50,965 bases of DNA from Clostridiales bacterium (GCA_029268065.1 JAJUHC010000020.1:1-50965); one strand, 5' to 3'; shown: positions 1 through 7,485, numbered from the stretch's first letter. Notes: generated by a model not told the origin, from the sequence alone. Made by a program: numbers and translations.

Positions 1-1
1 G

Positions 2-562
2 TCTGCGGTGCTTGAGAGCCTCGTCACGGCGGGCACCATAACGTCGGAGCAGTCGAGCGCGATAAACACCGCGGTGGAGAGCGCGATGCCGCAGCGCGGA
101 AGCGGAAGCAGCAGCGAGAGCGGCGAGGAGCCCTCGAGACCTGAAAGCAGCGACAGCCAGAGCGAGAGCGGCGAAAGGAAAGGCGGCATGAGTAATCCGC
201 TTTCGAGCCTGGTAAGCGCGGGAACGATCACTGAAGAACAGTCCGAGGCCGTAATTCAGGCGATCATGAGCGCGATGAAGGAAAACAAGGGAAGCTTCGA
301 GCTGTCTGCGGTGCTTGAGAGCCTCGTCACGGCGGGTACCATAACCTCGGAGCAGTCGAGCGCGATAAAAACCGCGGTGGAGAGCGCGATGCCGCAGCGC
401 GGAAGCGGAAGCAGCAGCGAGAGCGACAGCAGCAGCGGCGATAGATCCTCAGGGACAAACAATTTAAAGTCCGTTCTAGACAGCCTGGTCACAGCGGGCA
501 CTATAACAGAAGAGCAGGAAACGGCAGTGATCAACGCCCTTCTGAATAAGAGCCAAAGCTGA
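2..562 (+). CDS. Short-helical-repeat protein, 5' truncated by window edge
   Basis: The reading frame is open at the left edge, so this is the C-terminal 186 residues of a longer protein; an internal GTG at 8 is unlikely to be the real start. It contains four copies of a ~25-residue unit of the form L-x-S-L-V-x-A-G-T-I-T-x-E-Q-x-x-A-I/V, at about 2-100, 200-280, 304-400 and 466-550. They are joined by Ser/Glu/Gly-rich low-complexity linkers. Each unit looks like a helix-turn-helix hairpin and resembles, in layout only, short C-terminal oligomerisation motifs of the SHOCT kind (inference). No catalytic motif or membrane segment is visible. A strong terminator follows at 613-644. Function unknown; an interaction or scaffold role is a guess. 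Confidence 0.7.
   Translation, partial: SAVLESLVTAGTITSEQSSAINTAVESAMPQRGSGSSSESGEEPSRPESSDSQSESGERKGGMSNPLSSLVSAGTITEEQSEAVIQAIMSAMKENKGSFELSAVLESLVTAGTITSEQSSAIKTAVESAMPQRGSGSSSESDSSSGDRSSGTNNLKSVLDSLVTAGTITEEQETAVINALLNKSQS
304..425 (+). repeat. Near-identical internal coding repeat (partner at 1-122)
   Basis: Bases 304-425 repeat bases 1-122 at an offset of 303 bases (101 codons) with only three mismatches, so the frame is kept. This is a recent tandem duplication inside the gene, and the array could continue upstream of the window. Confidence 0.9.
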
Positions 563-612
563 ATCAGATATATTAATCCCCACTTCCTTTTTCATCCTCT
601 ACCCCATAACTC

Positions 613-650
613 GTATAGCCCGGAGCGTCTGCTCCGGGCTATACGTCTTT
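613..650 (+). terminator. Intrinsic terminator of the repeat-protein gene
   Basis: A perfect 14-bp stem (613-626 with 631-644) and 4-base loop, followed by GTCTTT, lies 50 bases after the stop codon. Confidence 0.75.
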
Positions 651-704
651 CAAACCAGGCTTGAAAAGCTGAGCGGAGGCGGGTATAATAAACAGCAGCT
701 GATT

Positions 705-938
705 ATACCATGAATTTTTCAAATTCATGGTCAGACTGTCAAAAAACTCCCTCGCAGGGATATTTAAATCTATTTTTCCGGGAATTCACTTCTCGGAAAA
801 ATACCTCAGCCCGCGCAATTGTGCGCGACCGGGGGTATCGCGGCTTCAGCCGCGTATCAAGGGGGTACTGGATACCCCCTTGAAGCGTGTCGAAACACTT
901 TTTCGACACGCATACCATGAATTTTTCAAATTCATGGT
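705..938 (+). repeat. R1 element copy 1 with duplicated flanking hairpin
   Basis: The core is 732-913. It starts CAGACTGTCAAAAAA and ends in the stem 885-895/901-911. Six stem-loops lie in order: 748-760, 771-803, 812-827, 839-854, 858-882 and 885-911. The core is bracketed by the same palindrome on each side: arms ACCATGAATTT and its complement at 707-731 and again at 914-938, with the identity extending to 705-731 and 912-938. Copies 2, 3 and 4 are at 21970, 38054 and 50793. No protein is encoded. Copies 1 and 3 form one sequence subfamily, 2 and 4 another. Likely a non-autonomous mobile element (inference). Confidence 0.85.
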
Positions 939-943
939 ATGCT

Positions 944-1023
944 GCCGTGTTTTGCGGTTTCGGCCTGAAGGGGCGGGAGCAAGACGGCTTTGTTTTGAGC
1001 GCGCGCCCTCAGAGAGGGCGCAT
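944..1023 (+). repeat. R2 dispersed repeat, copy 1
   Basis: An ~80-base stretch from GCCGTGTT to GGGCGCAT that recurs in the same orientation at 38922-39000 with roughly 80% identity. It includes a small hairpin around GCCCTC/GAGGGC. Open frames run through it on both strands but are not conserved as a gene would be. Function unknown. Confidence 0.7.
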
Positions 1024-1028
1024 GCGCG

Positions 1029-1059
1029 GGAATAATATCCGCAGGGCGGATATTATTCC
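1029..1059. other. Perfect 14-bp hairpin upstream of the MBL gene
   Basis: GGAATAATATCCGC at 1029-1042 is followed by AGG and its exact complement at 1046-1059, ending 27 bases before the start codon at 1087. There is no T-run, so it could be an operator, an mRNA-stabilising hairpin or another target-type hairpin of the kind found beside R1. Confidence 0.6.
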
Positions 1060-1086
1060 ATGAATTAGATACGAAGAAGGATTGAA

Positions 1087-2046
1087 ATGACCCAAAAGAT
1101 TACCGAAAACATATACAGGATAGAGCTCCCCGTCAGCGTGGGGCTTCTTGACTCGGTCAACGTATACCTCATTCTCGGCGAACCGAGCCTGCTTATAGAC
1201 AGCGGATACGACAGGGAGGAGCTGCGGACGCTGCTTGACAAATCGCTTTCGGAGCTCGGAACCTCGATTGAGCGCTGCGACATATTCCTCACGCACATGC
1301 ACCCGGACCACGCGGAGCTCGCAATACGACTTGCCTCAGAGGGGAAAACGGTGCGGATCGGAGCCGACGAGGCTGATATGCTGAACGGCAGAAAAAAGGG
1401 ACCGGATGCAGGACCCGAGAGACTGCGCTCCCTCGGCTTCGGTGAGGACTTCATAGGGGAGTTTTTCAGGATAGTCGCAAAAAAGAGACCCCCTGACGAT
1501 AAGAGCCGCTTTCTTGGCGTAAAAGATGGCGACAGACTGCTATACGGCGGACACGAGCTGCTCTGCGTCGGTATAGCGGGACATTCGCCGGGACAGACGG
1601 GGCTCTACATAGCCGAGAAGGGTATCTTCATAGGCGGCGACCATATACTGTACGGGGTTGCCCCGAGCGTAAACGCCTGGGACGGGGAGCAAAATCCCCT
1701 GTCTCTCTACACAAAAAACCTTCTGAAGCTGAAGGAACTTGAAATAAACACCCTGCTGCCCGGGCACAGAACGATGACATGCCCCGTAAACGAGCGCATA
1801 GACCAGCTGATAAGCCGCCGAGGCAAAAAGCTGGACGAAACGCTTATGAGTCTGAAGAGGGGAGGATGCATGAGTCCCTTTGAGATTTCCTCGGTTATAA
1901 CCTGGAACACGAGGTGGGACAGGCTCACGACCTTCCAGAAGTTTTCGGCGGCCGGCGAGGTGGCCGTAAATCTCGAGTACCTCGTAAGCCTCGGAGCGGC
2001 CGAGAAGACGGTTGAGGGCGGCGTCGCACGCTACCTTGCGACTTAA
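1087..2046 (+). CDS. MBL-fold metallo-hydrolase with C-terminal winged-helix tail
   Basis: A 319-residue member of the metallo-beta-lactamase superfamily. The metal-binding motif THMHPDH is near residue 77, followed by GHSPGQT, then GGDH and LLPGH, which supply the remaining histidine and aspartate ligands of a two-metal site. The last ~90 residues, after the catalytic domain, look like the small helical/winged domain seen in LACTB2-type and glyoxalase-II-like proteins. The ATG is preceded by GAAGGA. Substrate cannot be read from sequence; a thioester or phosphodiester hydrolase is possible. The gene stands alone behind the R1/R2 repeat cluster and ends at a terminator near 2101. Confidence 0.85.
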   Translation: MTQKITENIYRIELPVSVGLLDSVNVYLILGEPSLLIDSGYDREELRTLLDKSLSELGTSIERCDIFLTHMHPDHAELAIRLASEGKTVRIGADEADMLNGRKKGPDAGPERLRSLGFGEDFIGEFFRIVAKKRPPDDKSRFLGVKDGDRLLYGGHELLCVGIAGHSPGQTGLYIAEKGIFIGGDHILYGVAPSVNAWDGEQNPLSLYTKNLLKLKELEINTLLPGHRTMTCPVNERIDQLISRRGKKLDETLMSLKRGGCMSPFEISSVITWNTRWDRLTTFQKFSAAGEVAVNLEYLVSLGAAEKTVEGGVARYLAT

Positions 2047-2100
2047 GAGTCCGGTGCTCGGCCGGCCTCGCCGCCCTGGGTTCAAGTTTATACACGCTGT

Positions 2101-2132
2101 AAAGCCCGCCGTTTCGGCGGACTTTGTTTTTT
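2101..2132 (+). terminator. Terminator after the MBL gene
   Basis: Stem AAAG-CCGCCG with CGGCGG-CTTT (2101-2125) followed by GTTTTTT. Confidence 0.75.
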
Positions 2133-2193
2133 GGAAAAAATCGTCGTTTTTTAGCATCTATTGGAAAAAATGAACATAAGTTCCAATTTTCTA

Positions 2194-2222
2194 TTGAAAA
2201 ATCATTCATATTGTATTAAATT
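2194..2222 (+). promoter_or_regulatory. Sigma-A-type promoter for the gene at 2338
   Basis: TTGAAA at 2194-2199 and TAAATT at 2217-2222 are separated by 17 bases in an AT-rich stretch. The resulting leader would be about 110 bases. Confidence 0.5.
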
Positions 2223-2337
2223 GTGAATATAAAGCGTTTAATGCCGATATATCATATTATGGTGCGTAAAATTATGCTGAAGCGGAACGGCGAATATGTG
2301 TTAACTATAAGAATGTAGCTGTCGGGGGAAGAGAGAA

Positions 2338-3033
2338 ATGTACGATTTTGAAAAACTGAAAACTGCGAAAACGTATATTGACAGGCTTGCAAACGGCATA
2401 GATCCCTTTTCGGACAGAGAGATGAGCGGGGATGCGATTTTGAACGACATACGGCTGTCTCGCGCCTTTTTCCTGATTTCCGAGGTGCTCGGACGGGTGA
2501 TAGAGGGCGGAGAAGCTGTACAAAAGCCCCAAAAGGAAGGTTGTTTTTACATAAGCGAGGAGCAGAAGGCGGGAATAGTACTCACGCCGGAATGCTATAT
2601 TCCCGAGCTGGTGGACAGGATTAACGCGGCGGCGGCTCCGAATAACTGCAAAAAGCTGCGGCAGAAAAGTCTATCGCACTGGCTGGTGGCAAAGGGCTTT
2701 ATGACGGTTTACCTCGATTCCGAAAACAAAAGCCGCAAGAGGATTACGGAGGCGGGAGAGAAGATCGGTATGAGGACTGCGACGAAAAACGGCGTATATG
2801 GTACCTATTTTGTGACTCAGCTAAGCCGCGAGGCACAGAGCTTCATCCTCGAAAATCTGGACTCCATCATATCCGAGGGAGAGGGAAAACAGGGGAAGCC
2901 CTGGACCGGGGAAGAGGAGGAGCGGCTTCGGGAGCTTTACGGAGCCAAGGTTCCGCTAATCGAGATTGCCATGAGGCTCGAGCGCTCGCACGGCGGCGTA
3001 ATCTCAAAGCTCAGAAAGCTGGGAATCCTGTAA
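2338..3033 (+). CDS. Conserved-type hypothetical protein with C-terminal SANT/Myb-like helix-turn-helix
   Basis: 231 residues, soluble, ATG preceded by GGGGGAAGAG. The N-terminal ~70 residues (AKTYIDRLANGIDP then NDIRLSRAFFLISEVL) form a small helical domain of a type I recall from clostridial hypothetical proteins but cannot name. The middle contains an unassigned alpha/beta segment. The C-terminal ~45 residues (KPWTGEEEERLRELYGAK onward, ending SHGGVISKLRKLGI) fit a three-helix Myb/SANT-type DNA-binding fold, with the Trp and acidic pattern of that family. It could be a DNA-binding regulator or a nucleic-acid-processing accessory. It is monocistronic, with its own promoter and a terminator at 3043. 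Confidence 0.7.
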   Translation: MYDFEKLKTAKTYIDRLANGIDPFSDREMSGDAILNDIRLSRAFFLISEVLGRVIEGGEAVQKPQKEGCFYISEEQKAGIVLTPECYIPELVDRINAAAAPNNCKKLRQKSLSHWLVAKGFMTVYLDSENKSRKRITEAGEKIGMRTATKNGVYGTYFVTQLSREAQSFILENLDSIISEGEGKQGKPWTGEEEERLRELYGAKVPLIEIAMRLERSHGGVISKLRKLGIL

Positions 3034-3042
3034 GGCGTGCCC

Positions 3043-3076
3043 AATCCCTGAGTTGACAATCAAAGACTCAGGGATT
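3043..3076 (+). terminator. Hairpin terminator after 2338-3033
   Basis: A perfect 11-bp stem AATCCCTGAGT/ACTCAGGGATT (3043-3053 with 3066-3076) with a 12-base loop, 10 bases after the stop. The trailing tract is only modestly T-rich. Confidence 0.6.
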
Positions 3077-3233
3077 ACTATTATTATGTTTCGAAGCACG
3101 GTGCGGCGTCTTCGTCCGCCGTTTATGCCGCGTATTCGGGATATCTGTGATCTGTTTTCCGGGAATTCATGTTTGCTGTTCCCCTCGGGATGTTTTCGGC
3201 GGAGGGGCTTTGTGTTCAGAAGGGTTTGATTTC

Positions 3234-3962
3234 TTGACAAAGGAAAGCTACGAAAAAATAAGGGCGTGGTTTGGGGAACGCCCTATGGCCTTGGCTGCAT
3301 TGAAGTTTGCATACTCGCGCCTTCCGGCTGCGTTTTTTTGCGCATATCCGCTGCTGCTCGCCACGCTTTTTTTCCGAGGAGACACTCGGTTTTTAAAGGC
3401 GCTCTTGGTGCCGGCCGCCGTATTCATGCTTGTAAGCCTGATGAGGAAGCTTATAAGGCTTCCGCGCCCCGCCGAAGCTCTGGGTATCGTGCCGCTGCTG
3501 GAGCGCAAAAAACGGGAGGACCTGTTTTCAAACCTGATGGGCTTCGGCGGCTCGTTCTGGACTGAGCTGCCGAGATGGGCAAAGATTTTCCTCTATTCAC
3601 TGTATGGCATCTGGCTGCTTTTCGCCGCTAATGCCGCTTTATATACGCTGCGTCCGCCCGCGGGAATCCGCTTTTCCACATCCGAGACTGCGGCGGCGCT
3701 TTTGTGCCTTTTGATAAGCGTTGAGCCTGCGGTCCCGGCGCGCCGTGGCGGAGATTCCTTTCCGAGCAGACATTCGGCGTCAGCAGTGGCCATAGCCGCC
3801 GCATTTCTCTATGTGTCGCTTCCGCTGGGGCTCTTGATGTCGCTCGCCGCTGTCTTGATATGCGTTTCGCGCCCTCTTGCGGGGGTCCACTTCCCAAGGG
3901 ACGCGGCGGCGGGGGCAATTATAGGAACAGCGGTCGCAATAATCGGCTTTTTGGTGATATAA
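3234..3962 (+). CDS. PAP2-family membrane phosphatase with an inserted segment
   Basis: 242 residues from a TTG at 3234, chosen because AGAAGGG sits about 9 bases upstream and the protein then begins MTKESYEKI. An upstream GTG at 3147 has no ribosome-binding site. PAP2 signature motifs are visible: R-x6-RP (RKLIRLPRP), PSRHS, and SRPLAGVHFPRD (SR-x5-H-x3-D), giving the catalytic histidines of a lipid or isoprenoid phosphatase acting at the membrane. There are about seven hydrophobic helices. Between motif 1 and PSRH, which normally share one loop, lie ~77 extra residues with two hydrophobic stretches. Likely substrate: undecaprenyl pyrophosphate or phosphatidic acid (inference). Confidence 0.82.
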   Translation: MTKESYEKIRAWFGERPMALAALKFAYSRLPAAFFCAYPLLLATLFFRGDTRFLKALLVPAAVFMLVSLMRKLIRLPRPAEALGIVPLLERKKREDLFSNLMGFGGSFWTELPRWAKIFLYSLYGIWLLFAANAALYTLRPPAGIRFSTSETAAALLCLLISVEPAVPARRGGDSFPSRHSASAVAIAAAFLYVSLPLGLLMSLAAVLICVSRPLAGVHFPRDAAAGAIIGTAVAIIGFLVI

Positions 3963-3974
3963 GAAAAGCAAGTC

Positions 3975-3996
3975 GGACGGCTCTCGCCGTCCGTTT
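3975..3996 (+). terminator. Short hairpin between convergent genes
   Basis: GGACGGC TCTC GCCGTCC (3975-3992) followed by GTTT sits between the PAP2 gene and the convergent AEC transporter. The T-run is short. Confidence 0.45.
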
Positions 3997-4021
3997 ACTA
4001 TAAAACAGGCAAAATAGATTC

Positions 4022-4930
4022 TCAGAGGAAAATCGAAATAACCGGCAGGGTAAAAAGGCTGAGAAGCGTAGTCACAAAGATGCACTTTGAAGCAAATTCG
4101 GAGTCGGCGCCGTAGCGCTGGGCTAAGATGGCGGTCGTCGAGCCGAAGGGCATTGAGGTGAGGATGACGGCCGTCCCGGTCAGAAGAGGGTCAAAGCCAG
4201 CGGATTTCAGCGCGATAAGCACGGCCGCGGGCATAAGAACAAGCCGTACGAACGAGGCATAAAAACAGCCCGCGTCAAATACCCGGCGGGGCTCGATGTC
4301 CGCAAGCACCATGCCGACGAGCATCATGGAAAGCGCCGTCGTGCAGTCGCCCATTTTTGAGATAGCCACGTCGACGAAGGAGGGCAGGGGAATGCGGAGA
4401 AGAAGCCGCGCGAGTCCGAGCGCTACCGCTATGATTCCGGGGTTCAGAGCCACGCTCTTGAACTTTGTCCTGAAATCCGCGTCGCAGAACATCGAAACGC
4501 CCGCGCTCCACATGAATATGCGCAGGGGTATGATAAAAACCGAGGCATAGAACAGCCCGAGGGAGCCGTAGGCGCTCCTGACTACCGGAAGCCCTGCGAA
4601 CACCGAGTTCGGTATCAGCGTGCCGTAGCGGAGTATCTTCACTTTGGAGGCGGGGAATTTGAAGTAAATGAGCTTTCCGAGAATGAAGGAGAAGAGGCAG
4701 ACGAGCACCGAAACAATAAGAAAAACCGAGGCTGAAACGAGCTGCGAGGAAGTGATGTCCATGTTAAAGGACTCGAACACAAGGCATGGCAGGAATACGA
4801 ACAAAACGAGGTCCGAAAGACCGCTTCGCGTTTCGTCGGATACCGTTTTTCTGCGCCTGAGAAAATAGCCTACCGCAAGATATATGAAAAGGGAGGCCTG
4901 TACCTCCGCCATAGTAAAAAACTTGTCCAC
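4022..4930 (-). CDS. AEC-family (auxin efflux carrier type) transporter
   Basis: 302 residues from a GTG at 4930 preceded by a G-rich Shine-Dalgarno; an upstream TTG at 4972 would add an unlikely polar extension. About ten transmembrane helices are arranged as two five-helix halves. The start FIYLAVGYFLRRRKTVS and the central LIPNSVFAGLPVVRSAYG (Asn-Pro-rich crossover) are typical of AEC permeases, as is the C-terminal TSMPFGSTTAILAQRYG. The family moves organic anions such as malate or other small carboxylates, and substrate is not readable here. Monocistronic and convergent with the PAP2 gene. Confidence 0.88.
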   Translation of the reverse strand: MDKFFTMAEVQASLFIYLAVGYFLRRRKTVSDETRSGLSDLVLFVFLPCLVFESFNMDITSSQLVSASVFLIVSVLVCLFSFILGKLIYFKFPASKVKILRYGTLIPNSVFAGLPVVRSAYGSLGLFYASVFIIPLRIFMWSAGVSMFCDADFRTKFKSVALNPGIIAVALGLARLLLRIPLPSFVDVAISKMGDCTTALSMMLVGMVLADIEPRRVFDAGCFYASFVRLVLMPAAVLIALKSAGFDPLLTGTAVILTSMPFGSTTAILAQRYGADSEFASKCIFVTTLLSLFTLPVISIFL

Positions 4931-5000
4931 CAGTTCCGCCCCCGACGATTTTTGCGTAAAAAATAAGAACAAAGCGAATTATATCATACTCTGAAAGGAT

Positions 5001-5082
5001 AAAAAAGCCTTAGGAGGGCTTTTTTCGTATGACAATACTCAAAAAAGCGCCAGGTCGCGGAGATTCTCGTCTCCGCGACCTG
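5001..5082. terminator. Two hairpins upstream of the AEC gene
   Basis: An 8-bp stem AAAAAGCC/GGCTTTTT at 5002-5024 and a perfect 13-bp stem CAGGTCGCGGAGA with its complement at 5051-5082. The second has A-rich and T-rich flanks on opposite sides, so it can terminate the minus-strand gene that stops at 5204. Confidence 0.6.
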
Positions 5083-5203
5083 TTTTGAGTGCATAAAAAG
5101 AAACAGCAGCCCTCTGGCTTCCGCGCCTTGCGGGAGGATTGTTTGACGTTTAAGAATATACCAGTCGGTATCTGATCTTTTCACCGCCGAAGCAGTCAAG
5201 CCA

Positions 5204-5911
5204 CTAGCAGGGCTCATATTCGGGAATACTTGTGAGACCGAGAAAGGCGTCGAATACATAACCCGTTGAGCCGTTCATACTTAAAAGAAAACTCTCGCCG
5301 CTTGAATTGCGCTCCACCGTGCAGTGCGTTTTACCGTCTGCGCCGGTGATCACTTTGAGCGTATAATCGCCTTCCACGTCAAAAATATGATAATCCGGGT
5401 CTTTGTCGAAATGCTCATAATTTTCAAAATCCGAAACGGCGAGATTCGGAGCTTTCTTTGCCAGCTCACGCAATGTATTGAGCGTGAGCTTCTCCCCGCC
5501 GACCTTCGTTAAGCTGTTTAAAAAGTCGACGTTTGAACGATGCTTGTACACCGCGCCGGCTTTTGCAAAGCTCAAGTTTGCGGAAACCAGCGTCAGGGTA
5601 TCACCGCCGTCAGAAATTTCAAAGGTTGCGCTGGATGAGTCGTCATGCGTGATCGTAAGCCTGCTGCCGGCGATTTTGTACTTCCCGATCCCCAATATTG
5701 CGCGGCTGCTGATGGCCGGCTGCGAAAGCCGTGCGTTACCGTTTTCGTAAAGCGTAACGGTCGGCATCGCGGTGAACCGATCCTCGCCCTGCAAAACATA
5801 GACCTGCGGTGTTTCGCGCAAACGGAAGCCGTTTGCCGCCGCTGTGCCGCTCCTGAAAAAAACGACACATACGGCGATAAGAGCAAGCGGTAACAAGGCT
5901 GCTCGTTTCAT
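5204..5911 (-). CDS. Exported protein of unknown function
   Basis: 235 residues beginning MKRAALLPLALIAVCVVFF: a classic signal peptide with cleavage near the AAA at about residue 25. The ATG is preceded by AGAAGG. The mature part is beta-rich, with a run of strand-like segments (YENGNARLS, YKIAGSRLTI, DGGDTLTLVSA) suggesting a lipocalin-like or calycin-like barrel that could bind a ligand. This is inference from strand pattern only. The C-terminal segment YTLKVITGADGKTHCTVERN continues that pattern. No SLH domain. It lies downstream of the SLH array in the same direction, separated by 67 bases. Confidence 0.6.
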   Translation of the reverse strand: MKRAALLPLALIAVCVVFFRSGTAAANGFRLRETPQVYVLQGEDRFTAMPTVTLYENGNARLSQPAISSRAILGIGKYKIAGSRLTITHDDSSSATFEISDGGDTLTLVSANLSFAKAGAVYKHRSNVDFLNSLTKVGGEKLTLNTLRELAKKAPNLAVSDFENYEHFDKDPDYHIFDVEGDYTLKVITGADGKTHCTVERNSSGESFLLSMNGSTGYVFDAFLGLTSIPEYEPC

Positions 5912-5978
5912 ATTCTCACAAACCTTCTTGTTTGAAGCATTGCGCCGTTAAATTCTGCGCATAAGTCGTCATGCATTT

Positions 5979-7322
5979 TTACATGGTAACGTTGACGTAG
6001 AGGTATTCGCCGGGCTTCAAAGTAACGGCTACCTTTATGCTGCCCTTGGTATAATAGTAATAGGTGGTGTTGCCTGCGTAGGCGATGTTCGAGTAGGTGA
6101 AGCCCGACATGGAAAGCGCCATAATGTATGCGCCGATGGCGTTTTTGTCCTTGACGTACACATCCGTGTACTTGTAATAGTAGCCAAAGCTGTTGACGCT
6201 GCCCGTGCTCATCGAGTAGCCGGAGGCGCTGGTTCCGAAATACACGCCGAGATCCGGCACTTCGGAAGACTCGGGATAGCCTTTAACCTTCTTCGGATAG
6301 GAGTAACGGCCGAAGAATTTTATCACAATCTTATATGACGAGACTCCGTCTACCCAGGTCTGCTCCATTTCAATCTGGTCTCCCGCTCGGGTCGTATACT
6401 GCATAATCTGTGAGCCGTCGGTTTTGTAGTAGGCTTGCCCCTTGGTGCAGGACCATCTGGTGAGGAGGTCCTGATAGCCCGCCAAAAGGCTGCCGTCCGG
6501 ATCTGCCGCCTGCACGTCGGCAAGGCTGTAAAGGAAGGTGATGGTGTCGTTATCCGATTTCCGGTTTAAGATGCTTATGCCGAAATAGGCTCCGAAGTCG
6601 GGGACATAAATGTGCTCCGGGTAGCCGACCTCGCTGCGCTTCATCGCCCAATTGAGCCCGGTGCTCTTGATCGCGGCGTCGGAAACCGCGCCTGCTCCGT
6701 AAAGATAGGGGAGGAGTCTGAAGTTTTTGCCGCTGACGCTCTGAACAAGGGCGTTGCAGGAGATTTTTGCGGCGTCGCCCCTCGTGAAGGAGCAGCCCGC
6801 ATAGTATTCCCCGCCTGTCATGCCGAGCGAGTCGGAAAGGGTCCAGGCGCTGTCGTAGTAGAAGTCGGTGCCGGACTTGTAGCCGAGCGCGCGGAGCACG
6901 AAGGTTATGTACTGGCTCGCGGAGGCGTAGTCATCGCTGCCGAAGGTATAGCTGTCATATCCGGAGGTGTAGCCGAGCTTGAAGGCAAGGTTAACATAGG
7001 GCTTTGCCCATTCGGGCACGTCGGTGAAGAGAAAGCTTGAATCAACCTTCGTGTTCAGGGCTTCCTTTTCGCGCCCGAGGAGGCGTATAAGCATTGCGAC
7101 GGCTTCAGCCCTTGTCGGGGCGCGGTCAAGCTCAAAAGTCGGCGCGCCGGAGGCGTCCGTGCCTGTGCCCTTGAAAAGCCCGAGCGTATAGAGCGTGCTA
7201 GCGGAGTAGTACGCGGCGTCGGCTGTCGCCTTCGCGGCTGTGCCGGCGACGGAAGGCGCGAAGGCCGTAAACGAGAGGACCATCGCAAGCGTTAGAAGGG
7301 ATGAAATAATGCGTTTTTTCAT
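5979..7322 (-). CDS. Secreted SLH protein with two PDFGAYFG modules, no protease domain
   Basis: 447 residues. Signal peptide (1-~30), then three S-layer-homology repeats over about 40-230 with the conserved ALYTLGLFKGTG, DRAPTRAEAVAML and GDAA elements that fold into the wall-polysaccharide-binding trimer. Two C-terminal modules start at VPDFGAYFG (~240) and VPDLGVYFG (~355). It is the smallest complete member of the six-gene family and lacks the trypsin-like domain of its neighbours. It has its own promoter (7458-7485) and a 135-base GC-rich leader that can fold over the ribosome-binding site. Expected at the cell surface. Confidence 0.85.
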   Translation of the reverse strand: MKKRIISSLLTLAMVLSFTAFAPSVAGTAAKATADAAYYSASTLYTLGLFKGTGTDASGAPTFELDRAPTRAEAVAMLIRLLGREKEALNTKVDSSFLFTDVPEWAKPYVNLAFKLGYTSGYDSYTFGSDDYASASQYITFVLRALGYKSGTDFYYDSAWTLSDSLGMTGGEYYAGCSFTRGDAAKISCNALVQSVSGKNFRLLPYLYGAGAVSDAAIKSTGLNWAMKRSEVGYPEHIYVPDFGAYFGISILNRKSDNDTITFLYSLADVQAADPDGSLLAGYQDLLTRWSCTKGQAYYKTDGSQIMQYTTRAGDQIEMEQTWVDGVSSYKIVIKFFGRYSYPKKVKGYPESSEVPDLGVYFGTSASGYSMSTGSVNSFGYYYKYTDVYVKDKNAIGAYIMALSMSGFTYSNIAYAGNTTYYYYTKGSIKVAVTLKPGEYLYVNVTM

Positions 7323-7457
7323 ATTGACACTCCCAGGCAGTAGTATTTATGCGTCTGGTAAGGAGCGAGGGCTCCCTGCCGGGCGGCTTTCAGGAGACGG
7401 CCGCCTTTTCGAGGCGCCCGCGGCCCGCATGCCCTTTCAGATGGCATATACATTCCT
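7323..7457 (-). promoter_or_regulatory. Structured 5' leader of the SLH gene at 5979-7322
   Basis: About 135 bases between the predicted -10 and the ATG, far more GC-rich than the promoter. It contains several complementary segments: GGAGC/GCTCC near 7362-7374, GGCGGC/GGCCGCC near 7383-7405, ATGCC/GGCAT near 7429-7446, and a long-range pair (7332-7340 with 7376-7383). The last pairs part of the GGGAG Shine-Dalgarno. It matches no riboswitch class I recognise. Confidence 0.4.
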
Positions 7458-7485
7458 ATTTTAGCAAAAAATAGCGATACGTCAA
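7458..7485 (-). promoter_or_regulatory. Promoter of SLH gene 5979-7322
   Basis: On the minus strand TTGACG (7485-7480) and TAAAAT (7463-7458) are 16 bases apart. Confidence 0.6.

Noticed and set aside
727..1035. Open frame of 102 codons across R1/R2
   Set aside because: It runs through hairpins whose bases covary; no ribosome-binding site; not kept in the other R1 copies.
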